This document shows positions 6,232 to 12,247 of a DNA stretch of 12,247 nt, in pieces; positions within the stretch are counted from its first letter, which is position 1; the number at the start of each line of letters is the position of its first letter. Position numbers and translations under genes: made by a program. The notes beneath the pieces are model-generated. The model had not been told where the DNA came from and made no database searches. It was given only the letters and a program-made list of their open reading frames with translations. The stretch is from JAVBLF01 sp031553675 (lineage in GTDB: Bacteria; Bacillota; Clostridia; Christensenellales; CALWSW01): NCBI GenBank assembly GCA_031553675.1, contig JAVBLF010000011.1, positions 1 through 12,247 on the forward strand. The letters run 5' to 3'.

Positions 6232-6867
6232 ATGCGAGTGACAAAAAAGCGAATCATGGCCTTGGCCATCGCGCTCGTTCTGGCCTTGGGGGCAAGCGTG
6301 ATAGCCGCAGCAGCCGGCCCGGTGCCGATCGGGGATTTCGACCTCATTGAAACGCCGTTTGGTGTGTCGCGAAAGAAGCTGTTGCAACTGCACGGAGAGC
6401 CCCACGATCACGGGGCATTCGATGCAAAAGGTTTCCATATCGAGAGCATGCTCTACGAGCGGCCCGACGGACGCAAGTCGCTCTACTGCTTTGTCGACGA
6501 CGCGTTTGCCTACGCGATGGAAGAGCGGGCGTTTTACGTCGACTCGAACGAAGCGTACGACGACTTCAAAGCGCAATCGGAAGAGATGACGCTTTGGTAC
6601 GACGATCCGTTCGAGCAAGGCACGTGGCAAGGTGACGAATGGTCGTCCTCGCCGGTGCTGTCGAAGCCAAAGCGATTTTCGGCGCAGTGGGATTTCAACG
6701 CCGGTAAGAGCGAATTGAGCTCATACTGGCAAGAAGGCGATCGTTGCGTGATGACGGTCAGCATCTCAAAGGTCGTCGGCGATTCGAAACACGCCTTTGT
6801 GATGGAACGGCACTATTACGATCCCGTGTTCTTTGATGCCTACCGTGACGCAGACGAAGGCAATTGA
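6232..6867 (+). CDS. Secreted protein of unknown function
   Basis: This is the only plus-strand gene. The 211-residue product begins with a Sec-type signal peptide: positive n-region (MRVTKKR), hydrophobic core (about 9-26) and an Ala-rich end, with cleavage plausible around residues 27-29. The mature part opens with ETPFGVSRKKLLQLHGEP, then a Tyr/Phe-rich section (SMLYERPDGRKSLYCFVDD), resembling the helix-then-sheet pattern of BamE/SmpA-like small domains; this is only a faint resemblance. No lipobox or sorting signal is seen. The GAAGGGAG ribosome site is only 3 nt from the ATG but 9 nt from an in-frame GTG at 6238, so the true start may be 6238. It diverges from the heat-shock operon and ends at a bidirectional terminator. 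Function is unknown. Confidence 0.8.
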   Translation: MRVTKKRIMALAIALVLALGASVIAAAAGPVPIGDFDLIETPFGVSRKKLLQLHGEPHDHGAFDAKGFHIESMLYERPDGRKSLYCFVDDAFAYAMEERAFYVDSNEAYDDFKAQSEEMTLWYDDPFEQGTWQGDEWSSSPVLSKPKRFSAQWDFNAGKSELSSYWQEGDRCVMTVSISKVVGDSKHAFVMERHYYDPVFFDAYRDADEGN

Positions 6868-6876
6868 GCGAATACG

Positions 6877-6906
6877 AAAAAAGTGGCACATGCGGCCACT
6901 TTTTTT
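6877..6906. terminator. Bidirectional intrinsic terminator
   Basis: AAAAAAGTGGC (6877-6887) and GCCACTTTTTT (6895-6905) form a perfect 11-bp inverted repeat around a 7-nt loop, with a T-run at 6900-6906 on the plus strand and the matching U-run on the minus strand. It starts 10 bp after the stop of the secreted-protein gene (6232-6867) and 18 bp after the stop of the converging 90-residue gene (6924-7196), and so serves both. Confidence 0.95.
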
Positions 6907-6923
6907 GTGCGTTGGGTATCTCG

Positions 6924-7196
6924 TTATTTGCCGAAGCCCTTCATGAGGTTCGAAACGGCGCCCTTCATCTGGTCGCTCTGCGCGAAGTTGGCGCAGACCT
7001 CTTTAACCTCGTCGAGCGATTCGGGCTTGATGAGGGACAAGAGTTGGGGGGTCATGCTGGCGAGTTTCGACGCGTCGAACTGGCCGGCTTGCTGTTGTTG
7101 GAAGGCATCGCCGAGGAGCTTCTTGGCTTCGTCGAGCTTACCTTCCTGTACGCGATCCGTGATAAAGCTCAGAAACTTGTTTTGTCCTTCGTTCAT
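6924..7196 (-). CDS. Small helical protein of unknown function
   Basis: The 90-residue product starts MNEGQNKFLSFITDRVQEGK and is predicted from composition to be all helical, cytosolic and soluble: no signal peptide or membrane segment, many Gln, Lys, Asp and Leu, one Cys, and a Gln run (FQQQQAG). It ends LMKGFGK. I recognise no family. The ATG at 7196 is chosen because AGGAGAG lies 6 nt upstream; a longer reading to 7259 would cross the likely promoter. It has its own extended -10 promoter at 7240-7248 and ends at the bidirectional terminator, so it is probably monocistronic, although read-through from dusB, 97 bp upstream, is possible. Confidence 0.8.
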   Translation of the reverse strand: MNEGQNKFLSFITDRVQEGKLDEAKKLLGDAFQQQQAGQFDASKLASMTPQLLSLIKPESLDEVKEVCANFAQSDQMKGAVSNLMKGFGK

Positions 7197-7218
7197 GTTT
7201 GTCTCTCCTGTCAGATCT

Positions 7219-7230
7219 GTTTTCGAAAAC
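7219..7230. promoter_or_regulatory. 12-bp perfect palindrome, possible operator
   Basis: GTTTTCGAAAAC at 7219-7230 is a perfect 12-bp palindrome, a few bases downstream of the predicted transcription start (about 7233) of the 90-residue gene and 22 bp before its ATG. The position suits a repressor site, but with no spacer it does not fit a typical RNA hairpin. The binding protein, if any, is unknown. Confidence 0.35.
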
Positions 7231-7239
7231 GACATGACG

Positions 7240-7248
7240 ATAATATCA
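7240..7248 (-). promoter_or_regulatory. Extended -10 promoter of the 90-residue gene
   Basis: On the minus strand the sequence TGATATTAT (7248 down to 7240) is an extended -10 element (TG-N-TATTAT). No good -35 is seen at 17 bp. The start would be near 7233, about 37 nt before the ATG at 7196. Confidence 0.5.
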
Positions 7249-7293
7249 CACAATTGCAATGCGTGCCACCGGACGGATCGAAGAAAAACGGCG

Positions 7294-8298
7294 TCAATTG
7301 GCGAATTTCCACGATTCGAGGATGTCCTCGAGTTCGCCCAGCGCGTTGATGCGGTTGACCTGCGCGCGCAGAGCGGCGGCGCCGGGAAGTCCGGTCAGGT
7401 AAAAGGCGGCGTGTTTTCGCATTTCAACGATGGCGCGGTCGCCTTTGAATTGAACGAGGAGGCGGGCGTGTCTGAGTGCCATGTCGGCGCGTTCGGCGGG
7501 GCAAGGGGGCGGAAGGACTTCGCCTCGTTCGAGAAACGCGCGAATCTGGGCAAAGATCCAAGGGTTGCCCTGTGCCCCGCGCGCGACGAGCAGGCCATCC
7601 ACGCCGGTGGCGTCGAGCAAATCCCGCGCGTTTTGGGCTGAAAACACGTCGCCATTCCCGAGAACAGGGATGTCGAGCGCTTCTTTCACGGCGCGAATGG
7701 CGTCCCAGTCGGCGGATCCGGCGTAAAACTGCATGCGCGTACGGCCGTGAATGCCGACGGCGGCGGCTCCGGCATCCTGAAGGCGGCATGCGAAGTCAAC
7801 AGCATTGAGGTGGGTGTCGTCCCAACCCTTGCGAAACTTGGCGGTCACAGGCACGCGAGACGCGCGTGAGACGGCGCGTACGATGTCTGCGGCGAGCTCC
7901 GGTGTGCGCATGAGGGCAGCGCCTTCGCCGTTGCCAGTGATCTTGGGGGCGGGGCAGCCCATGTTGATGTCGATCAGCGCGAGTGTAGCGCCGAGTTCGT
8001 CGCAAAGCCGTGCGGCCTGATCGGCCATGATCGTGGGATGCGAGCCAAAGATCTGGACGGCGGCGGGTACTTCGACGGGATCGAGTGCGAGAAGCTCGAC
8101 TGTGCGCTCGCCGCCGTAGTGGAGGCCCTTGGCGCTGACCATTTCCGTGCAGGTCAATCCGCAGCCCTGCTCTTTGCAGAGCAGGCGAAACGCGCGATCA
8201 GTGATCCCGGCCATGGGAGCCAGCCATGCGCGTCCACCCGCGCCCTCTTCGTTCGCAAGCAAAGCGCGGATCGATTGGACGGCGTCGGATTGGTGCAT
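7294..8298 (-). CDS. dusB: tRNA dihydrouridine synthase, DusB type
   Basis: Dus enzymes use FMN and NADPH to reduce specific uridines of tRNA to dihydrouridine. The 334-residue product has the TIM-barrel start LAPMAGITDRAFR (26-38), the catalytic cysteine in DINMGCPAPK (Cys115), the FMN/tRNA-contacting VTAKFRKGWDD (151-161), HGRTR (184-188), GNGD (214-217) and ARGAQGNPW (239-247), followed by the C-terminal helical domain. Length and motif order match the DusB/YhdG group; the exact uridine modified cannot be read from sequence. Where KVxxxxxGSALL is usual it has KITGNGEGAALM. GGAGG lies 8 nt before the ATG. The gene follows the membrane-protein gene (8318-8896) by 19 bp, so they are probably co-transcribed. 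Confidence 0.95.
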   Translation of the reverse strand: MHQSDAVQSIRALLANEEGAGGRAWLAPMAGITDRAFRLLCKEQGCGLTCTEMVSAKGLHYGGERTVELLALDPVEVPAAVQIFGSHPTIMADQAARLCDELGATLALIDINMGCPAPKITGNGEGAALMRTPELAADIVRAVSRASRVPVTAKFRKGWDDTHLNAVDFACRLQDAGAAAVGIHGRTRMQFYAGSADWDAIRAVKEALDIPVLGNGDVFSAQNARDLLDATGVDGLLVARGAQGNPWIFAQIRAFLERGEVLPPPCPAERADMALRHARLLVQFKGDRAIVEMRKHAAFYLTGLPGAAALRAQVNRINALGELEDILESWKFAN

Positions 8299-8317
8299 GG
8301 GCGGGGCCTCCGTATCG

Positions 8318-8896
8318 TTAGGGTGTCGGCGTGGGGCTGGGCGAAGTGGAAGCGGTCGCGCGGGGTTCGGCGGGCTGGTCAGCCGGGCCGAGAGAGCGGA
8401 GCGCTTCGATATACCAGCGATTGTCGCTGTTCTTTTTCATCGTGATTTCATAGCGCTGGGGATTCCACTGCGGGACCTCTGTGGGGAGGTCGGTACGTTC
8501 AGCGCTTTCGGGGACAGAGCCGGTGATGTTGGAAACGAGCTCATCCGCAACGACGAGCGCCTCATCGGACCAGGGATAGACGCGGATCGAGCGGATGCGG
8601 ACACTGTAATCGAAGGCGGTAACGGAGATGTCGGCGTAAGGGCTGTCAAGGACATCCGCATCGTGCTGGAGGGCAGACGAAGCGAAATATTCGTAGAGTT
8701 CGGCTTCATCCTCGGACGTCGGGGCGTTTGCATGAAGGATGACGTTGGCGCGTTTTTCAAAGCCGTCATTGATGAGGATAAAGATCGTGCTAGCATTGAA
8801 AGCCCATCCGAAAGCGAACCACAGCACAGCGGCCACGAGAGCGAATATGATCAGGGACTTCGCGAGAAACCAGAGCGATCGTTTGAAATACATCAT
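8318..8896 (-). CDS. Single-pass membrane protein, unknown function
   Basis: The product (192 residues from 8896, 191 from the adjacent ATG at 8893) has a basic N-terminus (MMYFKRSLWFLAK), one strong transmembrane helix at about residues 8-30, and an extracytoplasmic domain of about 145 residues. It ends in a Ser/Thr/Pro-rich tail (STSPSPTPTP) of the sort seen in surface proteins of Clostridia. Two ATGs are adjacent; the AAGGA ribosome site is 4 nt from the first and 7 nt from the second, so either may be used. A longer reading to 9031 would cross the promoter at 8961-8969 and is rejected. No family is recognised. It is the first gene of a probable two-gene operon with dusB. Confidence 0.78.
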   Translation of the reverse strand: MMYFKRSLWFLAKSLIIFALVAAVLWFAFGWAFNASTIFILINDGFEKRANVILHANAPTSEDEAELYEYFASSALQHDADVLDSPYADISVTAFDYSVRIRSIRVYPWSDEALVVADELVSNITGSVPESAERTDLPTEVPQWNPQRYEITMKKNSDNRWYIEALRSLGPADQPAEPRATASTSPSPTPTP

Positions 8897-8960
8897 CGAG
8901 TCCTTACCAGCGTCGCAGGTGTGCAAGCAAAAGTGCGCCGCGCAAGAGCGACGCAGTGGT

Positions 8961-8969
8961 ATTATATCA
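8961..8969 (-). promoter_or_regulatory. Extended -10 promoter of the membrane protein-dusB pair
   Basis: On the minus strand TGATATAAT (8969 down to 8961) combines a perfect TATAAT with an upstream TG, an extended -10 element. The best -35 is TTGCGC at an 18-bp spacing. The start is predicted near 8954, about 58 nt before the ATG at 8896. Confidence 0.68.
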
Positions 8970-9034
8970 CGTTTGACAGGCGATGCGCAAAAGGCCGCCA
9001 AAAGCCTACAAAAAACGCATTGTTTGGGCACAGT

Positions 9035-9580
9035 TCAAACGGTGGTTTCGGACTCGCATGTGCGGATGAAGTCAACGATCGGGCGCGCGGTTTCCTGCGA
9101 CACAAACGTGACCGCCTGGCCATAGAGGGCGAGGAATTGTCGGTCCTCTTCGCTTCGTTCGCCTTTTTGCCGTTCGATCATGCACTTCATCATAGCCATC
9201 ATGACCTTGTGGACGGGGCCGAGGCGTTTGTAGTCGATGCCGCCGCGAAGGTGGAAAAAGCGGATGCGATCGCGCAGCGCATCGGGAACGTTCTTTTGGA
9301 TGATGCGCGCGTAGTCGGTTTCGTCGGGATTGGCAAGGCCAACAGTGAACACGGCGACGGGCTTCCCTTCGAGCGCGTCGAAGGCGTCGATCACGCGTTT
9401 CATGCCGCGAATCCCACCGGCGTAGAGCCCGCCACCGATGACGAGCGCGTCGCAGGCCAACAGATCGTCTCGCTTAAGCGCTCTGGCGGAAAGGCAGCGC
9501 GCGTCGAGCGCTTGGGCGATCCAGGAAGCGTATTGCTCGGTCGTGCCATACTTCGAGCCGTAGGCGACAAGTGTTTTCAT
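9035..9580 (-). CDS. Flavodoxin-fold protein
   Basis: The 181-residue product starts MKTLVAYGSKYGTTEQYASW: a first beta strand followed by the FMN phosphate-binding loop SKYGTTEQ (9-16). The second loop, LVIGGGLYAGGIRGMKR, and a third strand, VAVFTVGLANPDE, fit a flavodoxin domain of the HemG/flavodoxin_5 type, so it probably binds FMN in the cytosol. The later sequence (FHLRGGIDYKRLGPVHKVMM) resembles HemG-like proteins, but protoporphyrinogen oxidase activity cannot be claimed and no heme genes are nearby. GGGAG-type ribosome sites lie 4-9 nt before the ATG at 9580. It follows cinA by 111 bp holding two hairpins; no clear promoter of its own is seen. Confidence 0.85.
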   Translation of the reverse strand: MKTLVAYGSKYGTTEQYASWIAQALDARCLSARALKRDDLLACDALVIGGGLYAGGIRGMKRVIDAFDALEGKPVAVFTVGLANPDETDYARIIQKNVPDALRDRIRFFHLRGGIDYKRLGPVHKVMMAMMKCMIERQKGERSEEDRQFLALYGQAVTFVSQETARPIVDFIRTCESETTV

Positions 9581-9598
9581 GCGCTCCCCTCCCCTGTC

Positions 9599-9619
9599 TT
9601 GGGGAATTTCATCCCCCAA
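9599..9619. repeat. Hairpin TTGGGG/CCCCAA upstream of the flavodoxin gene
   Basis: TTGGGG (9599-9604) and CCCCAA (9614-9619) form a perfect 6-bp stem around a 9-nt loop, 18 bp upstream of the flavodoxin-gene ATG. No U-tract follows. With the stronger hairpin at 9628-9650 it makes a compact double-hairpin block between cinA and the flavodoxin gene. Confidence 0.5.
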
Positions 9620-9627
9620 ACCCCCGA

Positions 9628-9650
9628 CTTAAGGGTCAAGGACCCTTAAG
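9628..9650. repeat. Perfect 10-bp hairpin CTTAAGGGTC-AAG-GACCCTTAAG
   Basis: CTTAAGGGTC (9628-9637) and GACCCTTAAG (9641-9650) are perfect inverted repeats with a 3-nt loop, 42 bp after the cinA stop. Neither strand has a following T-run, so it is not a classical intrinsic terminator. It may stabilise the 3' end of the rimO-pgsA-cinA message, or belong to an interspersed palindromic repeat together with the hairpin at 9599-9619. Confidence 0.7.
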
Positions 9651-9691
9651 AATCCCATTCGTAACATTTTGAAATCGCTGTAAATACCGTA

Positions 9692-10927
9692 TCAGCTTGC
9701 CGAGAGGCGTTTGCGCAGCATATCAAAGGCGGCGAGCGTCGCGGAACGCCTCGTGCGCGCCCGACCGCCTGCGCCGGAATCGAAGCGCTGGCAGGTATCG
9801 CCGCCGGGACCGCTGACGGCGATGAAGTAGAGGCCTTCCGGTTGACCGATCGCGTTGGGGCCGGGGCCGGCGACGCCCGTCGTCGCGACACCCCAGATCG
9901 TCCCCGCCCGTTCGCGGACGACACGCGCCATGGCGATGGCAGTCTCTTCGCTGACGGCGGTATGCGCGTCGAGCGTCGCCTGCGGGACACCGAGCCTGCA
10001 CTTGGCTTCGTCGGAGTAACAGACGATCCCTTCGCGGAAGCGATCCGAAATGCCGGGAATCTCGGTGAATTCCGAAGCGATCGCGCCACCGGTGAGGCTT
10101 TCGGCAATGGCGATGGTGGCGCCGCTCGCCTGGAGAAGTTTCGCGCAGACCTGCGGAAGCGACTCGTCGTCGGTCGAATAGACGGCGTCGCCCAAGCGTT
10201 CGACGATCGCGTCGATCACGGGTTGGAGGAGCGGATTCGGATCCTCGCCGATCTTGGTGCGTGCCGTGACGCGCAGCTTGACGCCGACGAAATCGGCATA
10301 GGGAGCGATCGTGGGATTGGTCTGTGCTTCGATCAGGTCGCGCAGTTGGTGCTCGACCATGGATTCGCCGATGCCAAAGATGCGAAGCATGCGGGACGAA
10401 AGGACGCGATCACACTTTTGCTCCAGGTAGGGAAAGACGCTGCGGCGAAACATCTCTTTGAGTTCGCTCGGCGGCCCGGGCAGAACGATGATGGCCTTGC
10501 CGTTCCTTTCGCTGATGCAGCCGGGTGCGGTACCGACGGCGTTGGGGAGTATGCTTGTGCCGCGGGGGAATTGCACTTGGCGGTAGTTGTTGGGCGAAAG
10601 CGTATAGTGGCGGCGTTCAAAGAGGGCCTCGAGTTCGCGCTTGCTCGTTTCGTCCTCGACCATATCGACGCCGAGGTAAGCGGCGACGCCCCATTTCGTG
10701 AGGTCATCGGCAGTGGGTCCGAGGCCGCCTGAAAGGATGAGGATGTCGGCGCGGCTCATGGCGCAGCGTATGGCATCGACAAGGCGGTCGAGGTTGTCGC
10801 CGACGGTCGATTGGTGGTAGAGGTTGATCCCCAGCGCACTGAGTTGCTGGGCGAGGTATTGCGCGTCGGTGTTGACGATCTGGCCCATGAGGAGCTCGGT
10901 GCCGACGGAAATGATTTCAGCGGTCAT
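9692..10927 (-). CDS. cinA: CinA family protein, two-domain form
   Basis: The 411-residue product has both CinA domains: an N-terminal MoaB/MogA-like domain (about 1-170; AEIISVGTELLMGQIVNTD and ILSGGLGPTADDLT) and a C-terminal PncC-like domain (from about 255; IAESLTGGAIASEF, VCYSDEAKCRLGV, GVATTGVAGPGP). CinA proteins are linked to pyridine nucleotide salvage, as NMN deamidase and in some members ADP-ribose pyrophosphatase; the name comes from competence induction in streptococci. Which activity this one has cannot be read from sequence. AAGGTG lies about 8 nt before the ATG. It follows pgsA by 47 bp, probably in one operon. The usual next gene, recA, is not present. Confidence 0.95.
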   Translation of the reverse strand: MTAEIISVGTELLMGQIVNTDAQYLAQQLSALGINLYHQSTVGDNLDRLVDAIRCAMSRADILILSGGLGPTADDLTKWGVAAYLGVDMVEDETSKRELEALFERRHYTLSPNNYRQVQFPRGTSILPNAVGTAPGCISERNGKAIIVLPGPPSELKEMFRRSVFPYLEQKCDRVLSSRMLRIFGIGESMVEHQLRDLIEAQTNPTIAPYADFVGVKLRVTARTKIGEDPNPLLQPVIDAIVERLGDAVYSTDDESLPQVCAKLLQASGATIAIAESLTGGAIASEFTEIPGISDRFREGIVCYSDEAKCRLGVPQATLDAHTAVSEETAIAMARVVRERAGTIWGVATTGVAGPGPNAIGQPEGLYFIAVSGPGGDTCQRFDSGAGGRARTRRSATLAAFDMLRKRLSAS

Positions 10928-10974
10928 ACAGCGTCACCTTTGTTTGAAATGGGGGCATGCGGCGTTCGAAAGCG

Positions 10975-11526
10975 TCATTTGCGGAAGTCAATGTAAGGCC
11001 AATAGGCGCGCATGTATTCGTAGCCGGACCAAACGGTCAGGAGTGTCGCGAGCAAGACGAAAAGGCCGATGATCCAAGCCGCCGCGCCGCCTAACACGGC
11101 CTCGACCGCTGGACGCAGCAGAAGCAAGAGGAGCATGACGAATTGCAAAACGGTTTTCGCCTTTCCGAGCCAGTTGGCGGGAACGACGACGCCCTTGTCG
11201 GCGACGACTAGGCGAAGGCCGCTGACGATGAACTCCCGACTGATGATGATGATGGTAACGACGGGCGAGAGAGAGCCCTTCGCCGAGAGCATGACGAGGG
11301 CAGCCGCGGTCAGGAGTTTGTCGGCGATCGGATCCATGAGCTTGCCGAAGTCGGTGACGAGGTGGCGGCTGCGGGCGATGCGGCCGTCGAGCATGTCGGT
11401 GACGAAAGCGCCGACGAAGAGGATCGCAGCCAGCCAATAGGCGTAGCGCCCGGGAACGTAGAAAGCGAGCACAAAAAAGGGAATGAGCGCCATGCGCAGC
11501 ATCGTGAGCTTGTTGGGGAGATTCAT
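10975..11526 (-). CDS. pgsA: CDP-diacylglycerol-glycerol-3-phosphate 3-phosphatidyltransferase
   Basis: PgsA is the integral membrane enzyme that makes phosphatidylglycerophosphate from CDP-diacylglycerol and glycerol-3-phosphate, the committed step to phosphatidylglycerol and cardiolipin. The 183-residue product contains the complete CDP-alcohol phosphotransferase signature, with Asp44, Asp47-Gly48, Ala51-Arg52, Gly61, Asp65 and Asp69 in the required spacing. Several hydrophobic segments (about 8-24, 30-44, 78-100, 120-140, 145-165) fit the multi-pass family. AAGGAG lies 6 nt before the ATG. The rimO-pgsA-cinA order is the usual Firmicutes arrangement; rimO ends 103 bp upstream with no obvious terminator between. 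Confidence 0.96.
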   Translation of the reverse strand: MNLPNKLTMLRMALIPFFVLAFYVPGRYAYWLAAILFVGAFVTDMLDGRIARSRHLVTDFGKLMDPIADKLLTAAALVMLSAKGSLSPVVTIIIISREFIVSGLRLVVADKGVVVPANWLGKAKTVLQFVMLLLLLLRPAVEAVLGGAAAWIIGLFVLLATLLTVWSGYEYMRAYWPYIDFRK

Positions 11527-11629
11527 GGCATGCTCCTTTTTGGTCGATGGAAAAGCGATGGGAGCGGTCGGAAACCGAATGCGTATTCACTGGTGACGAA
11601 CGGCTTGCGTTGTGGGTTTGTGCGAAAGC

Positions 11630-12247
11630 TCAAGGCGTTTCGGTCGCGATCAAATCGTAGTCGAGCGCCCCTTCGACCTGAACGTCGGCAAACGAACCGA
11701 TGTCGAGGTCGCGTTCGGACCGGATCCAGACGACGCCGTCGATCTCGGGGGCTTCACCGTAGGATCGGCCGTAATAGCCGCCGGAGCTGTTTTTGCCCTC
11801 GACGATGGCGCGGCAACGCTGTCCCACGCGTTTGGCGAGCAGCCCGCGGGAGACTTCCTGCTGGGCCTGCATCAAGAGGTCGCGGCGTTTTTCCGCAATG
11901 GCGGGCGCGACGCGATCGGAGAAAGCTTCGGCGGGCGTACCTTCTTCGGGGGAGTAGACGAAAGCGCCGGCGCGGTCGAAGGGATATTCCCGAACGAAGT
12001 CGATCAGAGTTTGAAACTGCGCGTCGGTTTCTCCGGGGAATCCCACGATGAAGGAGGTGCGGAGCACGAAGCGCGAGTCGGCGCTTCGGATGGCACGCAT
12101 GAGCGCAACGAGATCCGTCCGTGTACCGCGGCGGTTCATGCGGCGGAGGAGCGCGTCGTCGACGTGTTGGATCGGGATGTCGATGTATTTGAGGATGGCC
12201 TCGTGTGCGCACATGGCTTCGAGGAGTGCCTCGTCGATCTCGTCCGG
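11630..12247 (-). CDS. rimO: Ribosomal protein S12 methylthiotransferase RimO, 5' truncated by the window
   Basis: The C-terminal 205 residues of a radical SAM methylthiotransferase are present; the reading frame stays open to the right edge, so the start and the [4Fe-4S] CxxxCxxC motif lie outside. Visible features are YIDIPIQHVDDALLRRMNRR, LRTSFIVGFPGET and the C-terminal TRAM domain (from about GQRCRAIVEG to the end). RimO methylthiolates a conserved aspartate of ribosomal protein S12. The IPIQH and FIVGFPGET motifs are shared with MiaB and MtaB, but the YYGRSYGEAPEIDG pattern in the TRAM region and the pgsA-cinA context favour RimO. Confidence 0.93.
   Translation of the reverse strand, partial: PDEIDEALLEAMCAHEAILKYIDIPIQHVDDALLRRMNRRGTRTDLVALMRAIRSADSRFVLRTSFIVGFPGETDAQFQTLIDFVREYPFDRAGAFVYSPEEGTPAEAFSDRVAPAIAEKRRDLLMQAQQEVSRGLLAKRVGQRCRAIVEGKNSSGGYYGRSYGEAPEIDGVVWIRSERDLDIGSFADVQVEGALDYDLIATETP

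Noticed and set aside
7254..7277. Sigma-54-like TGGCACG...TTGCA on the minus strand upstream of the 90-residue gene
   Set aside because: Only two bases separate TGGCACG from TTGCA; sigma-54 promoters need four, so the GG and GC elements are out of register.
8129..9649. 506-codon plus-strand open frame across dusB, the membrane-protein gene and the flavodoxin gene
   Set aside because: It runs antisense through three well-supported genes and their intergenic regions; it is explained by high GC content.
1..12247. tRNA genes, rRNA genes, CRISPR arrays, transposases or defence systems
   Set aside because: Both strands were read for tRNA T-loop patterns, regularly spaced direct repeats and transposase motifs; none was found.

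Overview
The window looks like a chromosomal stretch of a GC-rich member of the Firmicutes (Bacillota), most likely of the class Clostridia. Evidence: the heat-shock operon order hrcA-grpE-dnaK-dnaJ with a perfect CIRCE operator; a DnaK lacking the N-terminal ATPase-domain insertion typical of Gram-negative DnaK; strong GGAGG-type ribosome binding sites before nearly every gene; consensus sigma-A promoters; and the rimO-pgsA-cinA order common in Firmicutes. All genes but one lie on the minus strand, so the natural reading direction is right to left.

Right end (12247 to 9692): the 5'-truncated rimO (ribosomal protein S12 methylthiotransferase), then pgsA (phosphatidylglycerophosphate synthase) and cinA, probably one operon. 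Two adjacent perfect hairpins without U-tracts (9599-9650) separate cinA from a flavodoxin-fold protein gene (9035-9580), which sits where recA often follows cinA in other Firmicutes. An extended -10 promoter near 8961-8969 then drives a membrane-anchored extracytoplasmic protein of unknown function (8318-8896) and a dusB-type tRNA dihydrouridine synthase (7294-8298). A 90-residue helical protein of unknown function follows (6924-7196), with its own extended -10 promoter and a 12-bp palindrome just downstream of the predicted start site.

Middle (6906 to 5920): the only plus-strand gene, 6232-6867, encodes a secreted protein of unknown function. It converges on the 90-residue gene across a shared bidirectional terminator (6877-6906) and diverges from the heat-shock operon. 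Its leader of about 150 nt carries three copies of GGACATG and a possible 31-codon small ORF.

Left half (5988 to 168): sigma-A promoter, CIRCE, hrcA, grpE, dnaK, dnaJ. HrcA would repress its own operon through CIRCE, and GrpE, DnaK and DnaJ form the Hsp70 folding machine. A hairpin sits between dnaK and dnaJ. Beyond dnaJ, a near-consensus minus-strand sigma-A promoter (792-820) is followed about 90 nt later by a near-ideal intrinsic terminator (695-719), and only after that by the RBS and start of a 167-residue protein with a sigma-region-4-like HTH (168-671). This is either a small RNA gene or a terminator-controlled leader, and it is the most interesting unexplained signal here. No tRNA, rRNA, CRISPR array, transposase or known riboswitch class was recognised. 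The window is mainly housekeeping; the novelty candidates are the leader RNA and the unrecognised small genes.
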